The notes: generated by a model not told the origin, from the sequence alone. A stretch of 64,000 nt of DNA from Actinomycetota bacterium (GCA_009698575.1 WLPX01000001.1:314924-378923), one strand, 5' to 3'; positions 54,234-63,697 are shown, counted from the first letter of the stretch. Numbers and translations are program-made.

Positions 54234-55418
54234 TTAGTTATCGTCAGAATTCTCGCCAGTTATGCTTTCCGCCGGGAATTCAGTCACGGTGCCATAAATG
54301 GTTGCGCGACTATCTGCCATACGAGTCATTAAGTCACTAACTGCTTCTTCTGAATCTTTTAGATGTAAATGTGCTTGGTCGAACCAAAGTGTGCGCAAGT
54401 CTGCAATTCGCTTCTTAATGTCGTCAAAAATTGCACGGTTTACATCTAATGAGGCCAGTACATTATCGCGGTACACAATTGCTGCGTCGCGAAGTGCTGC
54501 GGCGTCTGCCTTTGATTTAGCAGCAGCTGCCTTCGATTTCGCCGCAGTAGCTCGACCGATTTCATCAGCCTTAGCCTGTGCTTGCGAAATTATCTGCTCA
54601 GCTTGCTTTTCAGCTTGCTGCAATTTGGCTTGCGCGTCAGAAATCGTTGCGTTGTGATTCTTGCTAGCATCCTCGCCAAGTGCGCGAGCGTCTCCCGTTG
54701 CTTTTTCGAGCATTGATTGCACAGCATTTGTAGCTTCGGTTTGCAAGCGCTTGGCTTCATTTTGCGCCGCTGTTATCTGATCATTGGAAGCTTTGGTGGC
54801 AGAGGCATTAAGTTTTGAAATTTCATTTTCGGTTGTTGCACGCAATGCATCAGTTTCTTTTTCAACACGGGCTTTTAGTTGTTCCGCTTCTACGGCAACT
54901 TCACTTGCGCGCTTGGTTGCATCATCAAGTAACTTGGCAATCACTTTTTGATTTTCGGCTGCTTGCGAATCGGCATCATTCTGAGTGGCTTCAAGTAGTT
55001 GAGATGCTTGATCTCGGGCTGTTTCTAATGTGGCCGTCGCTTCTGCACGAAGTTTGCGAGCATCAACATTTGCAGCTTCGCGTGTTTGCCGCGCATCAAG
55101 TTCACAGCTGGCGCGGATTTGTTCCCGCTCAGACTCGGCTTGTTGCAAAGTTTCGGTGGCTTGCTCGATTAGTTTGCCAGCACGCATGCGAGCTGCACGA
55201 ATAATTACTGCAGCATCTTCTGCTGCGATTTGAGTTAGTGCGTCTTCATCCATGTCAATGAAACTCGGACGACCAGCTGCGCCTTCCAATTCAGCAATAC
55301 GACTCTGCAATGCACCAATTGTCTTTTCGGCATCCGCGAAGTCGCGCGCACTAGCGGAACCGATATCACCGGATTCGTCGCCCTTAAAAAATCTGCCTAG
55401 GCCTTTGCTGTCACTCAT
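54234..55418 (-). CDS. Long coiled-coil protein, DivIVA/scaffold-like
   Basis: The 394-residue product has an acidic, flexible head (MSDSKGLGRFFKGDESG). An Ala/Glu/Gln-rich coiled coil of about 250 residues (about 70-330) is built from repeated KAxxEAExL-like and AKSKAAAAKSKADAA runs. A distinct C-terminal helix bundle with LASLDVNRAIFDDIKKRIADLRTLWFDQAHLH ends it. Neither a membrane helix nor a known catalytic motif is present. It may act as a cytoskeletal or polar scaffold, as similar proteins do in Streptomyces and Mycobacterium; that is a guess. Confidence 0.7.
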   Translation of the reverse strand: MSDSKGLGRFFKGDESGDIGSASARDFADAEKTIGALQSRIAELEGAAGRPSFIDMDEDALTQIAAEDAAVIIRAARMRAGKLIEQATETLQQAESEREQIRASCELDARQTREAANVDARKLRAEATATLETARDQASQLLEATQNDADSQAAENQKVIAKLLDDATKRASEVAVEAEQLKARVEKETDALRATTENEISKLNASATKASNDQITAAQNEAKRLQTEATNAVQSMLEKATGDARALGEDASKNHNATISDAQAKLQQAEKQAEQIISQAQAKADEIGRATAAKSKAAAAKSKADAAALRDAAIVYRDNVLASLDVNRAIFDDIKKRIADLRTLWFDQAHLHLKDSEEAVSDLMTRMADSRATIYGTVTEFPAESITGENSDDN

Positions 55419-55500
55419 TTACATTCCTCATTTCCCCGTAGGTAAAGAATAGGGGCCAAACCGCTTAGTTGAAAACCCGATTTGTCGGAAAATGCGGGGT

Positions 55501-57570
55501 TTAGCGGGATCGACTGCCACCACGGGATCCACCGGAGCGACTTTGTGGCCGGCCACCACCAGATCGACTTGGTCCACCTGGACGTCGACCTCGAGCTGGC
55601 GCTTCTGCTGGTGGTTTCCAAGCAATGCCTGTTGGTTCTTTTGCTCCAGTTATTGTCACCAATTCCTTAGACATTGGCTTAACCTTTACAACTTCAGGGT
55701 CTACCCCGGCCCGACTTGTCATTGCAGTTACAGCTTTTTGTTGACGTGGTCCGATCATAGTTACAACTTTGCCGGTTTCCCCTGCACGGGCAGTTCGTCC
55801 GGCGCGGTGCAAATAATCCTTGTGATCATTAGGTGGATCGATGTGAACCACCAAGCTGACACCGTCGACGTGAATACCGCGAGCGGCAACGTCAGTTGCT
55901 ACTAGAACATTTGTCAGGCCTTCTTTGAAGGCATTCAAAGTACGGGTTCTGACTGCTTGAGTTTTGCCACCATGCAATGCGCCAGCGGGCACACCCTTGT
56001 TCGCCAAATCCTTAGCGATGCGATCTACGCCTGCTTGGGTTCGCGCAAAGAACATGGTCTTACCTTTTCGCGAACCAATCTCGGCCAAGATGGTCGGCTT
56101 GTCTTCGCTATAAGTAATGAATAAGTAGTGAGTCATAGTCTTGACTGATGCTTTACCTGAGTTCGTTGCGTGCTCAACTGGATCGTGCAAATACTTACGA
56201 ACGATCTTGTCTACGTCTTTGTCCAACGTCGCACTGAACAAAAGTCGCTGGGAGTTTGGCTTGGTCATGTCCAGCACTTCGACGATTTGTGGCATGAAGC
56301 CCATGTCACACATTTGGTCGGCTTCATCCAGGATTGTAATTTCGATCTTGCTTAAGTTGATGTGTCCTTGCTCAACTAAATCGTTTAGTCGACCAGGTGT
56401 TGCAACTACGATCGGTACGCCGCGCTTTAATGCATCGATTTGTTTTGCGTAAGGCATGCCACCGGCAATTAACCGAATGTCTAGTTCAACGGCTTGGGCG
56501 TAAGGCATCAATGCATCAGTCACCTGCATCGCAAGTTCACGAGTCGGGACTAGAACAATTCCAAGTGGATGCTTTGCAGTTGCTTTGCGATGTGCCAAGC
56601 GAGTAACCATTGCAAGACCAAATGCCAAAGTTTTTCCTGAACCAGTTTGACCGCGACCTAAAACGTCTCGACCGCTAATTGCATCAGGCAATGTTTTGGC
56701 TTGGATTGGAAACGGCGTTTCAATTCCTTGACGCTTCAAAGTGCTTAACAATTCAGTAGATACACCAAGTTCAGCCCAGCTGCTAGACGCAGTGTCTAAA
56801 GCAACTTCCGCGGTGTCATCTGACATTGCACTCTTACTGGAAACTTTTTCAGTTGAAGCTTTTTCACGCGGCAAGCGAGATTTTGGTGCATAAATTTCTT
56901 CGCGCTTTGTGCGAGGAGCACGCGCTGGTGCTTCGTCACGATATGTGCGAGGTGCACGGGTTGGTGCTGAGTCATCGCGTCGAGCGCGTGGTGCGCGAAC
57001 CGGAGCGTCGTCGTTGTATTTGCGAGGTGCGCGAACTGGTGCATCATCGTTGTACTTACGTGGAGCACGTGCTGGTGCTACATCATCACGGCGTGCGCGG
57101 CTTGGTGCTGCATCTTTATAAGTGCGTGGTGCGCGGCTTGGTGCTGTGTCATCGCGACGTGCGCGCGGTGGGCGTGCTGGTGCATCATCGTTGTACTTAC
57201 GTGGAGCACGGGTTGGACGATCTTCTTCATACCTATCGCGGGATCCACGAGTGCCTGATGGCTTTTCGCCACCCTTACGTTGGGGTTTGCCGGATGGGTT
57301 CCACACATCATTACTTCGCTTGCTGCCACGGGCTTGGCCGCGAGGTGATTCAGCCTTACTTCGGGCATCTGGGTCACGAGGTTCGCGCGGCGCGCGGGAT
57401 TCAGCCTTTGCCACCTTGGACTTTGGCTTGGCACGCTTCTTGGCGGCAGTTTCTTTTGCCGCAGCATGGCGAGGTGAACCGGCTTTTGGCTTGGATTCAG
57501 TCTCGCGAGCGCGATCTCGTTCGAGCTTTCGGGCGCGCGGCTTTTTCTTAGGACTTGATGGAGTGGACAT
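55501..57570 (-). CDS. DEAD-box RNA helicase with Arg-rich tandem-repeat N-terminus
   Basis: The 689-residue product is in three parts. Residues 1-120 are Lys/Arg/Ser-rich and disordered-looking. Residues about 121-225 hold about 9 copies of a 12-residue unit, R-A-P-R-x-Y-x-D-D-A-P-x, alternating with R-A-R-R-D-D. The helicase core follows (about 255-640): Q-like PFPIQAKTLP, GRGQTGSGKT, VPTRELAMQ, TPGRL, DEAD as LDEADQMCDMGF, SAT, and HRAGRTARAG. The tail is Gly/Arg-rich and ends GGSRGGSRSR. Such tails often drive RNA-binding condensates. Cold-adaptation or ribosome-assembly roles are typical for the family. Confidence 0.9.
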   Translation of the reverse strand: MSTPSSPKKKPRARKLERDRARETESKPKAGSPRHAAAKETAAKKRAKPKSKVAKAESRAPREPRDPDARSKAESPRGQARGSKRSNDVWNPSGKPQRKGGEKPSGTRGSRDRYEEDRPTRAPRKYNDDAPARPPRARRDDTAPSRAPRTYKDAAPSRARRDDVAPARAPRKYNDDAPVRAPRKYNDDAPVRAPRARRDDSAPTRAPRTYRDEAPARAPRTKREEIYAPKSRLPREKASTEKVSSKSAMSDDTAEVALDTASSSWAELGVSTELLSTLKRQGIETPFPIQAKTLPDAISGRDVLGRGQTGSGKTLAFGLAMVTRLAHRKATAKHPLGIVLVPTRELAMQVTDALMPYAQAVELDIRLIAGGMPYAKQIDALKRGVPIVVATPGRLNDLVEQGHINLSKIEITILDEADQMCDMGFMPQIVEVLDMTKPNSQRLLFSATLDKDVDKIVRKYLHDPVEHATNSGKASVKTMTHYLFITYSEDKPTILAEIGSRKGKTMFFARTQAGVDRIAKDLANKGVPAGALHGGKTQAVRTRTLNAFKEGLTNVLVATDVAARGIHVDGVSLVVHIDPPNDHKDYLHRAGRTARAGETGKVVTMIGPRQQKAVTAMTSRAGVDPEVVKVKPMSKELVTITGAKEPTGIAWKPPAEAPARGRRPGGPSRSGGGRPQSRSGGSRGGSRSR
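56896..57210 (-). repeat. 12-codon tandem repeats in the helicase gene
   Basis: About nine units of roughly 36 bases encode RAPRKYNDDAPV-like peptides with blocks such as RAPRTYxDxAP and RARRDDxAP. Several long open frames on the opposite strand here are repeat artefacts. Confidence 0.8.
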
Positions 57571-57678
57571 TAAAACCTTCTTTGGGGAATGTTCTAACGG
57601 TAGGCGAGAAATGGCTTAAAACCTAATCGTCACGGCGGTTTTCAACGTTTTGTCACTGCCCAATGGGAGACTTACTCC

Positions 57679-58899
57679 ATGGACGTAACTTCATTAATTG
57701 TCATTGTGTTACTAACTGCGCTTACTACCGCAGGCATCGTTGGGCTCGTAGTTAGTCGAGCCATGAAAAACCAAGGCGGCTTGTCTAGTCAAGACATTCG
57801 TCAACAGGTTGCTGATGCAGCGCGCGAACAATATATGTCTGCTGCGCAGATGTTAGAAACTTCGACAGAGCAACGTTTGCAAACTACCAATGCTTCGATT
57901 GCCGAGCAAACTCGCGCGGCTTCGGCTTCGATTCAAGAAATTATCAAACCGCTTGGCGAAAGTTTGAAGGCTTTAGATGCAAAAGTTGGCGACCTAGAAA
58001 CTAAGCGCGCTGATGCATACGCTCGCCTTGATCAACAAGTAACTAACACCACTGGCTTATTAGATTCACTCCGAACTGAAACGACAAATCTTTCAAGTGC
58101 ACTGCGACGCAATGATGCGCGTGGTCGATGGGGCGAACTTCAGTTACGACGCATTATTGAAATGATCGGAATGTCCGAACATGTTTCCTTTGATGAACAG
58201 CGCCAACAAGTTGGCGAAGGTTCTGGTCGCCCAGACGTAACAATTCACTTGCCAAACAACCGTGTGCTTTATGTTGATAGTAAAGCGCCAATGAATTCCT
58301 ATCTTGATGCAATCAACGAAGTTGATCCGGATCGTCGCAAAACTTTATTCGAAGCGCACGCTACTGCGCTCAAGGGTCACATTAAATCTTTAGCAAGTCG
58401 AAACTATGTGGATGATAAGGAATCTCTTAACTACGTCATCATGTTCATTCCGACGGAATCATCACTGGCAGCTGCGTTTGAGGTTTACCCAAACTTGATC
58501 GAAGATGCCGCTGCTGCAAAAGTTGTGTTGACTTCGCCAACTTCCTTGGTGATCGCTTTGAACACAATTGCAATGTTGTGGCAAGAAGATACCCAAGTGC
58601 GCAATGCACAGGAAATGATTAAGGAATCTGGTGATCTTTACGGCCGGTTGATTACTTTTATAAATCACTTCAGCAAAGTCGGCGATAACTTAAAGCGTTC
58701 GATGGACACTTATAACAATGCCGTTGGATCATTTGATCGCTCGGTAATGCCAAAAGCTAAAGCAGTTGAGGAGCTAGGTAAGTTCAGCGATGAATTACCG
58801 GTAACTGAAAAACTTGAAGTCGATGTTCGTGAATCCAAATACGCAACGCATGAAACGCAATTGGGATTGGTTTCTGGATCTGATGAAGAAACTGCTTAG
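57679..58899 (+). CDS. rmuC: RmuC family DNA-recombination protein
   Basis: The 406-residue product has one N-terminal membrane helix (LIVIVLLTALTTAGIVGLVVS). A long coiled coil covers about 35-140. The RmuC core (GRWGELQLRRIIEMIGM and GSGRPDVTIHLPNNRVLYVDSKAPMNSYLDA) follows, with PD-(D/E)XK-like residues. The family limits inversion or rearrangement at short repeats in E. coli. ATG has GGGAGA about 8 bases upstream. Divergent from the helicase. Confidence 0.92.
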   Translation: MDVTSLIVIVLLTALTTAGIVGLVVSRAMKNQGGLSSQDIRQQVADAAREQYMSAAQMLETSTEQRLQTTNASIAEQTRAASASIQEIIKPLGESLKALDAKVGDLETKRADAYARLDQQVTNTTGLLDSLRTETTNLSSALRRNDARGRWGELQLRRIIEMIGMSEHVSFDEQRQQVGEGSGRPDVTIHLPNNRVLYVDSKAPMNSYLDAINEVDPDRRKTLFEAHATALKGHIKSLASRNYVDDKESLNYVIMFIPTESSLAAAFEVYPNLIEDAAAAKVVLTSPTSLVIALNTIAMLWQEDTQVRNAQEMIKESGDLYGRLITFINHFSKVGDNLKRSMDTYNNAVGSFDRSVMPKAKAVEELGKFSDELPVTEKLEVDVRESKYATHETQLGLVSGSDEETA

Positions 58900-58996
58900 T
58901 TGCTATAGCTCCTTAAATACAGGGTTACTACAGGTCTAAATAACCAATCCTTGGGTTACTGCGTTACCTAAACTTCGCACCCGTTAAGTTTTTCCT

Positions 58997-60592
58997 ATGG
59001 GAAATGAAGATTTTGAAAATAGTTCAAGCGCGCCGGTTCAACCAACAAAGCAAATGGCAAATCCACTTGACTTAACTGCTGATTACAGCATCGAGAAGTC
59101 TGCGTTGCGCAAAAGTTTTGGTCGCAAGGAGGTCTTGTTCTTTTCGGCATGTTCCGTAATTGGGCTAGACACTATTGGCGTAGTAGCTGCAGGTGGCCCT
59201 GAGGCAATTTCATGGATGGCCGTACTTGCCATCGTTTTCCTAATTCCGGCAGCTATGGTGATCGCGGAATTGAGTTCAACATTCACCTACCAGGGCGGTC
59301 CTTATATGTGGACGAGATTGGCATTTGGCAGGTTTGCCGGTTCGATCAGTGCCGCAATAAGTTGGTTTAAAAGCCCGATTTGGTTTGGCGGCGTCCTTAC
59401 CTTAGTTGCAGTGGCAACCTCTGAAACGTTCTTTATGTCTGGTTCGCGTATGTCGGAGTTTTCGTTTTACCGATTTGCATTGGCATTTATCTGGATTGGG
59501 ATTATCGCTGCGAATCTTTCGTTTCGAGTAGGTAAGTGGGTGCCCACCCTTGGAGCCCTAGCTCGGCTAATTGTAATTCCGTTCTTTACTGTCACAGTTG
59601 TTGTTTTTGGGATTGCAAATGGTTTACGCGGTGTCGCGTTTTCAGACTTTGGTTTGAGTTTTGAAGGCTTTCTTGCATCAATAGGCATAATCATGTTTGC
59701 CTTTTTAGGTTTAGAAAACGTCAGCGCAGCAAGTGACGAGATGACTCATGCCAAGCGCGATCTCCCTTACGCAGCATTTCGAACGTCAGCGCTAGCAATA
59801 CTTCTCTATGGCTTTCCTATTATGGCTGTGTTACTTGTCCTACCTATCAATCAAGTAACTGGTTTGACTGGATTCGTAGATGCATTGAAGTCAGCATTTA
59901 CCGTGTATGGCGGAAGTATCGCCGAAGACGGCACGGTAACCCTTAGTGGCGCGGGTGTTTATCTCGGATCATTTGCTGCTGTACTTATCATCTTGGCAGT
60001 TTTTGCATCCGGGGCTTCATGGCTGATGTCTACGAATCGCACACTAGCGATGAGTTGTTTTGATGGCGCTGGTCCTCGCTGGCTTGGTCACACGAATCCT
60101 AGATATGGAACGCCAGTTCGCATTAACAACATCACAGGATTTATCGCCACCATTATTTTGATCGTTGGCTACCGTTTTGTTGATGGCGATACTGCCAAAT
60201 ATTTTGGTCTCATGATTTCATTCGCAATTGCGATGTCCCTAGTTACTTACTTATTCCTTTTCCCAGCATTCTGGTTGCTACGAAACAAATTCCCAGATGC
60301 CCATCGTCCATACCAAGTGCCAGCACATCGCACAGTTTCTATTTGGTTGACGGTGGTAGTGGCAGTTGCGCTAATCCAAATTCTTGCTCCTGGATTTGGT
60401 GATATTTGGTTTAGTGATGAATATCGTCCAGCTGGTTGGGTTGGCGACCAAGGTCGCCCTTACTATCTAGTGCAGTTGGCGATTTTGGCAGTCATAATCT
60501 TGAAGGCAACTGCCTTTTGGGCCATTGGGCGACGCAATCGCCGCAAAGTTGCAATCAATGAACCAGAGGCCATGCAAGCCGACGTTAACTAG
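58997..60592 (+). CDS. APC-superfamily amino-acid permease
   Basis: The 531-residue product has about 12 helices: IEKSALRKSFGRKEVLFFSACSVIGLDTIGVVAAGGPEAISW is the TM1 GxG-like region. It looks like the branch with glutamate/GABA-type antiporters and other APC members, but no substrate can be chosen. The 97-base gap upstream has two GGGTTACT repeats 31 bases apart. It ends about 25 bases before the next gene, likely the same transcript. Confidence 0.88.
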   Translation: MGNEDFENSSSAPVQPTKQMANPLDLTADYSIEKSALRKSFGRKEVLFFSACSVIGLDTIGVVAAGGPEAISWMAVLAIVFLIPAAMVIAELSSTFTYQGGPYMWTRLAFGRFAGSISAAISWFKSPIWFGGVLTLVAVATSETFFMSGSRMSEFSFYRFALAFIWIGIIAANLSFRVGKWVPTLGALARLIVIPFFTVTVVVFGIANGLRGVAFSDFGLSFEGFLASIGIIMFAFLGLENVSAASDEMTHAKRDLPYAAFRTSALAILLYGFPIMAVLLVLPINQVTGLTGFVDALKSAFTVYGGSIAEDGTVTLSGAGVYLGSFAAVLIILAVFASGASWLMSTNRTLAMSCFDGAGPRWLGHTNPRYGTPVRINNITGFIATIILIVGYRFVDGDTAKYFGLMISFAIAMSLVTYLFLFPAFWLLRNKFPDAHRPYQVPAHRTVSIWLTVVVAVALIQILAPGFGDIWFSDEYRPAGWVGDQGRPYYLVQLAILAVIILKATAFWAIGRRNRRKVAINEPEAMQADVN

Positions 60593-60617
60593 CGCGTTAA
60601 TAGCGTACGGTTACAAC

Positions 60618-61316
60618 ATGATCACCTCACTGACCGAAGTTGCCGACGCCGAAGCCTTAGTGGCCAAATTTGTAAGTGGCCTAAGCAGTGACGAAGTTGC
60701 TGCTGAATCATTACTTCCTGATTGGTCTCGGGGTCACGTGCTATCACATTTGGCAAATAATGCGCGCGGGCTAAACAACTTGGTCGAGTGGGCACTAACT
60801 GGCGTGCAAAAAGATATGTATGTTTCAGTTGAACAGCGCGCAATTGACATTGAAAATGATGCTGCGCGTGATGGCCAGGCAATCGTGGCTGACTTCTTGG
60901 AGCAAACGAAAGTCTTGGCTGCCAATTTAGAAAAAATGGTGGCTGGGCCGTTATTGGCCGAAGAAGTTGTCTTGGGTAACGGATCTCACGTCCATCCTCA
61001 TGAGATTACGACACTGCGGGAACGTGAGCTGTTAGTTCACTTAGTGGACTTAGGCCTTGATTACACATCAGAAGATTGGACCTTCCCCTTTTCCATCAAA
61101 ACACTCAAAAGTGTGAGTAATGGCAAGCGCAAGGAACCTGTTAGCTTCCGTCTTTTAATTGCTGGTGACCACACCTGGACTGGCGATCAAAACGCAATGA
61201 TGGACATCTTTGGATCTCCGCAAGATTTAGCTGCTTGGCTGATGGGACGAGAACCGGTTGGAAAATTGACTACCTCTGACGGTACCGCGCTAGGCAAACC
61301 ACCCAAGTGGCTTTAA
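60618..61316 (+). CDS. Mycothiol-dependent maleylpyruvate isomerase-family protein (DinB-fold)
   Basis: The 232-residue product has LLPDWSRGHVLSHLANNARGLNNLVEWALTG, the four-helix metal-binding block. His in HVLSHL and the later GSHVHPHEITTLRERELLVHLVDLGL fit the three His/Asp ligands of the family. These enzymes use mycothiol to transfer or isomerise small molecules, so the gene points to mycothiol metabolism. ATG 60618 is chosen because MITSLTEVADAEAL matches the family start; an in-frame extension overlaps the APC gene. Confidence 0.85.
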   Translation: MITSLTEVADAEALVAKFVSGLSSDEVAAESLLPDWSRGHVLSHLANNARGLNNLVEWALTGVQKDMYVSVEQRAIDIENDAARDGQAIVADFLEQTKVLAANLEKMVAGPLLAEEVVLGNGSHVHPHEITTLRERELLVHLVDLGLDYTSEDWTFPFSIKTLKSVSNGKRKEPVSFRLLIAGDHTWTGDQNAMMDIFGSPQDLAAWLMGREPVGKLTTSDGTALGKPPKWL

Positions 61317-61349
61317 AGTCATTACTAAGTAGAGGGAAAGAAGAATCCA

Positions 61350-61562
61350 ATGTCTGAAGAAACTCCTAGTATCACAATCCGACCAAATGGTTCGTTGCGA
61401 GTTAAGGGCGCAACTCTTATCGGCGCAGATGGCAACGTCATTACCGACAAAGACACATACTCACTTTGTCGATGTGGGCACTCAAAAGACAAACCATTTT
61501 GTGATGGCTCACATCGAGAATGTGGTTTTGAAGATTTGGGCGAACACGCCCCAGTTGAGTAA
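61350..61562 (+). CDS. CDGSH iron-sulfur protein
   Basis: The 70-residue product binds one 2Fe-2S cluster by Cys40, Cys42, Cys51 and His55 (CRCGHSKDKPFCDGSH), the signature of mitoNEET-like small proteins. The first 35 residues are a short beta start (PSITIRPNGSLRVKGATLIG). Its stop overlaps the start of the next gene by one base (TAATG), so the two are coupled. Role in electron transfer or cluster delivery is inferred from family. Confidence 0.93.
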   Translation: MSEETPSITIRPNGSLRVKGATLIGADGNVITDKDTYSLCRCGHSKDKPFCDGSHRECGFEDLGEHAPVE

Positions 61563-61822
61563 TGGAACTACTTGAGTTAAAAGGTGTCTGGAATGATGTT
61601 CTAGATGAACTCGAAGCAACAAATCGAATTGCTTGGCTGGCATTTTTTGATGCGCGATTAGCGAAACTGGAAAATCAAGTTTTAACTTTAGATTTCTCTG
61701 ATGCTTCCAAGTTCCAAGATGGCCATGATTTGAAAAGCACAGTCTCAAGTAGCACTTACGAGGCGTTGCTCATTGCCATTAAAAAGGTGACCGGACTGAG
61801 TCTGACTCTGGAATTTTGTTAG
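61562..61822 (+). CDS. Small protein resembling the DnaX (tau) C-terminal domain
   Basis: The 86-residue product has no signal peptide. By eye it aligns with residues about 458-538 of DnaX in this window: W-x3-L, then R-[IV]-A 12 residues after the Trp in both. After a one-residue gap come VL-x-[LV]-x-F and a closing amphipathic helix and strand (LLIAIKKVTGLSLTLEF versus [17 protein letters not shown]). It lacks the ATPase. Function unknown; coupling to the CDGSH gene is the only context. Similarity may be fold-level only. Confidence 0.6.
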   Translation: MELLELKGVWNDVLDELEATNRIAWLAFFDARLAKLENQVLTLDFSDASKFQDGHDLKSTVSSSTYEALLIAIKKVTGLSLTLEFC

Positions 61823-62032
61823 CCCACTTTTAAGCAGTTGCTTTTGAGTCGCTGGGAATTTTCCGAACCATAGGTATTACTTTGGTTCCATACAGCAAAA
61901 GTAATTTCATAAATTTACGATTCCTCCAATAGGTAAATGAGATGCTTTACTCAGCTGAAAAGATTGGCTTGTTAAACCACTTCCTCAATTACTAAATAGT
62001 AATCCGAAACTTGAATGGTGTGGTTCAAAAAC

Positions 62033-63697
62033 CTACTTAATGTCCATAACTAAAAAGGTGTGTTTGTAAGACTTTGATTTAGGAAGCTTCCCTTTTTTCT
62101 TTGGTTCTTGGATTTTTATTGTAACTTTACAGCTTCCAGATTTTAGCGTCTTGAGTTTTCCTTTTGAAACCTTGCAAATCTTTTTAGAACTTGAGGCAAC
62201 TTTTAAAGACACTTTTGCTTTTGATGTACGTGTGACACTTACTGCAGTTGCGATTGACTTTGCGGCATATGACGTACGAACGTAGATAGTATGTGCGACT
62301 CTGTCCGCGGTTATTTTCTGGTCTTCAAATTCGCGTGCAACCGTGAAGCCATTCCACTTGTCATCCGTCAAAGTAAATCCAGTCGCAGTGAATGAGACGT
62401 GAGCGGCTGGGCTTGCGCCGATGTTTGCGAAAGCTCGAGTTTCTACTGTTGGGGCATTTCCTAAGAAGGTAACATTTGTCAAGCTCCCCGCCCATTCAAA
62501 TGCAGCGATGCCAATACTAGTAACTCCGTATGGAATTTCTATGCTGGCAAGACTGTAGGTGCTATTGAAAGCACTGGCCAAAATAGTTGTGAGTTTACTG
62601 CCTGATTCAAAAGTTACCGATACCAAATTGAGACAATCACTAAATCCGCGAACATCTACAGACGTGACACTATTTGGAATTGTGACTGAGGTTATCAGAA
62701 CATTGCTATAAAAAGCGTTGACTCCGATAGAAGTGACTCCGGATGGAATAACTGCTTCACCTGCGCAAGTTGAATTTAATTCTGCTACTACATTTCCTGT
62801 GATCAAGAAGTACCCATCAGTGCTACAACTAATGCCGCCCGATCCTGTGCCTTCTGAATATGATGCAATCCACTTGGCATAAAGGGTGAGGTCACTTGCG
62901 GTACTTGGCGTAAACGGGAAAGTGATTGGCGTTCCCCCGTCAGAATCTGACCATCCAGCAAATGTATATCCAGATAGCGTTGGTCGACTTGGTGCTGCGG
63001 TGATTGCACCGCCCGAGATAAATGAATTGGGTGTTACAGCCGAACCGCTTTTGGAGTCGTAAGTCGCTGTATAAACGCCAACTTCCGTTGTAAGGCCGTT
63101 CCAATCACCGCCAACGACTCCAAAACCAGTTGCGGTTCTCTTTATATATGCCTTCGCGCCGGCAGCCACCCCATAGAATCCAACGGAACCAAGAACCGTT
63201 GGTGCAGCGTCGCTAAAGAAGTAAACGCTGTCTAGTGAACTCGTCCCATAAAACGCACCATCTAGGAGGGTGACCGGAGTGCTTGTACCAGCAAATGTCA
63301 CAGTTTTCAGGGAAGTTGCTCGATTAAAAGCGCTTACGCCAATGGTCGTTACACCTGCAGGGATGGTGATTGCAACAAGTGAGGTTGCTCCATAGAACGC
63401 ACCATTGTCAATGATTTGAAGAGAGCTCGTGCCAGCAAATGTCACAGTTTGAAGCGAAGTTGCTGCATTAAACGCACTGTTGCGGATCGAGGTTACTCCG
63501 GATGGAATAACTGCGTCTCCAGTACAACTTGTATTACCAGTTACAACGTTTGACGCGATTGTGAAGTAACCAGTAGTACATTCAACGGTTCCACTACCTG
63601 TGCCCGCGTCGTAGGTACCAACTGCATTTGCTGGACTTAACCCAATGCCTGACAGAACTAAAGCGATTGTTGTTATGAGTATTGAAATCCGGCGCAT
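62033..63697 (-). CDS. Secreted BspA-like leucine-rich-repeat protein with InlB-type repeat
   Basis: The 554-residue product has a signal peptide (ITTIALVLSGIGLSPANA). LRR_5 repeats (AFNAATSLQTVTFAGTSSL and AFYGATSLVAITIPAGVTTIG) cover two blocks (about 45-190 and 315-430). A Listeria-Bacteroides/InlB B-repeat sits between them (YDSKSGSAVTPNSF to GYTFAGWSDSDGGTPITFPF to LYAKW). The C-terminal region (about 455-554) is Lys-rich with an Ig-like look (KAKVSLKVASSSKKICKVSKGKLKTLKSGSCKVTI). Probably a surface adhesin or peptide-binding protein. The gap on its 3' side (61823-62032) holds a small palindrome and no gene I would support. Confidence 0.85.
   Translation of the reverse strand: MRRISILITTIALVLSGIGLSPANAVGTYDAGTGSGTVECTTGYFTIASNVVTGNTSCTGDAVIPSGVTSIRNSAFNAATSLQTVTFAGTSSLQIIDNGAFYGATSLVAITIPAGVTTIGVSAFNRATSLKTVTFAGTSTPVTLLDGAFYGTSSLDSVYFFSDAAPTVLGSVGFYGVAAGAKAYIKRTATGFGVVGGDWNGLTTEVGVYTATYDSKSGSAVTPNSFISGGAITAAPSRPTLSGYTFAGWSDSDGGTPITFPFTPSTASDLTLYAKWIASYSEGTGSGGISCSTDGYFLITGNVVAELNSTCAGEAVIPSGVTSIGVNAFYSNVLITSVTIPNSVTSVDVRGFSDCLNLVSVTFESGSKLTTILASAFNSTYSLASIEIPYGVTSIGIAAFEWAGSLTNVTFLGNAPTVETRAFANIGASPAAHVSFTATGFTLTDDKWNGFTVAREFEDQKITADRVAHTIYVRTSYAAKSIATAVSVTRTSKAKVSLKVASSSKKICKVSKGKLKTLKSGSCKVTIKIQEPKKKGKLPKSKSYKHTFLVMDIK

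Noticed and set aside
56826-57551. Plus-strand ORF opposite the helicase N-terminus
   Set aside because: Reflects the Arg-rich repeat codons on the other strand; low-complexity His/Leu/Val product.
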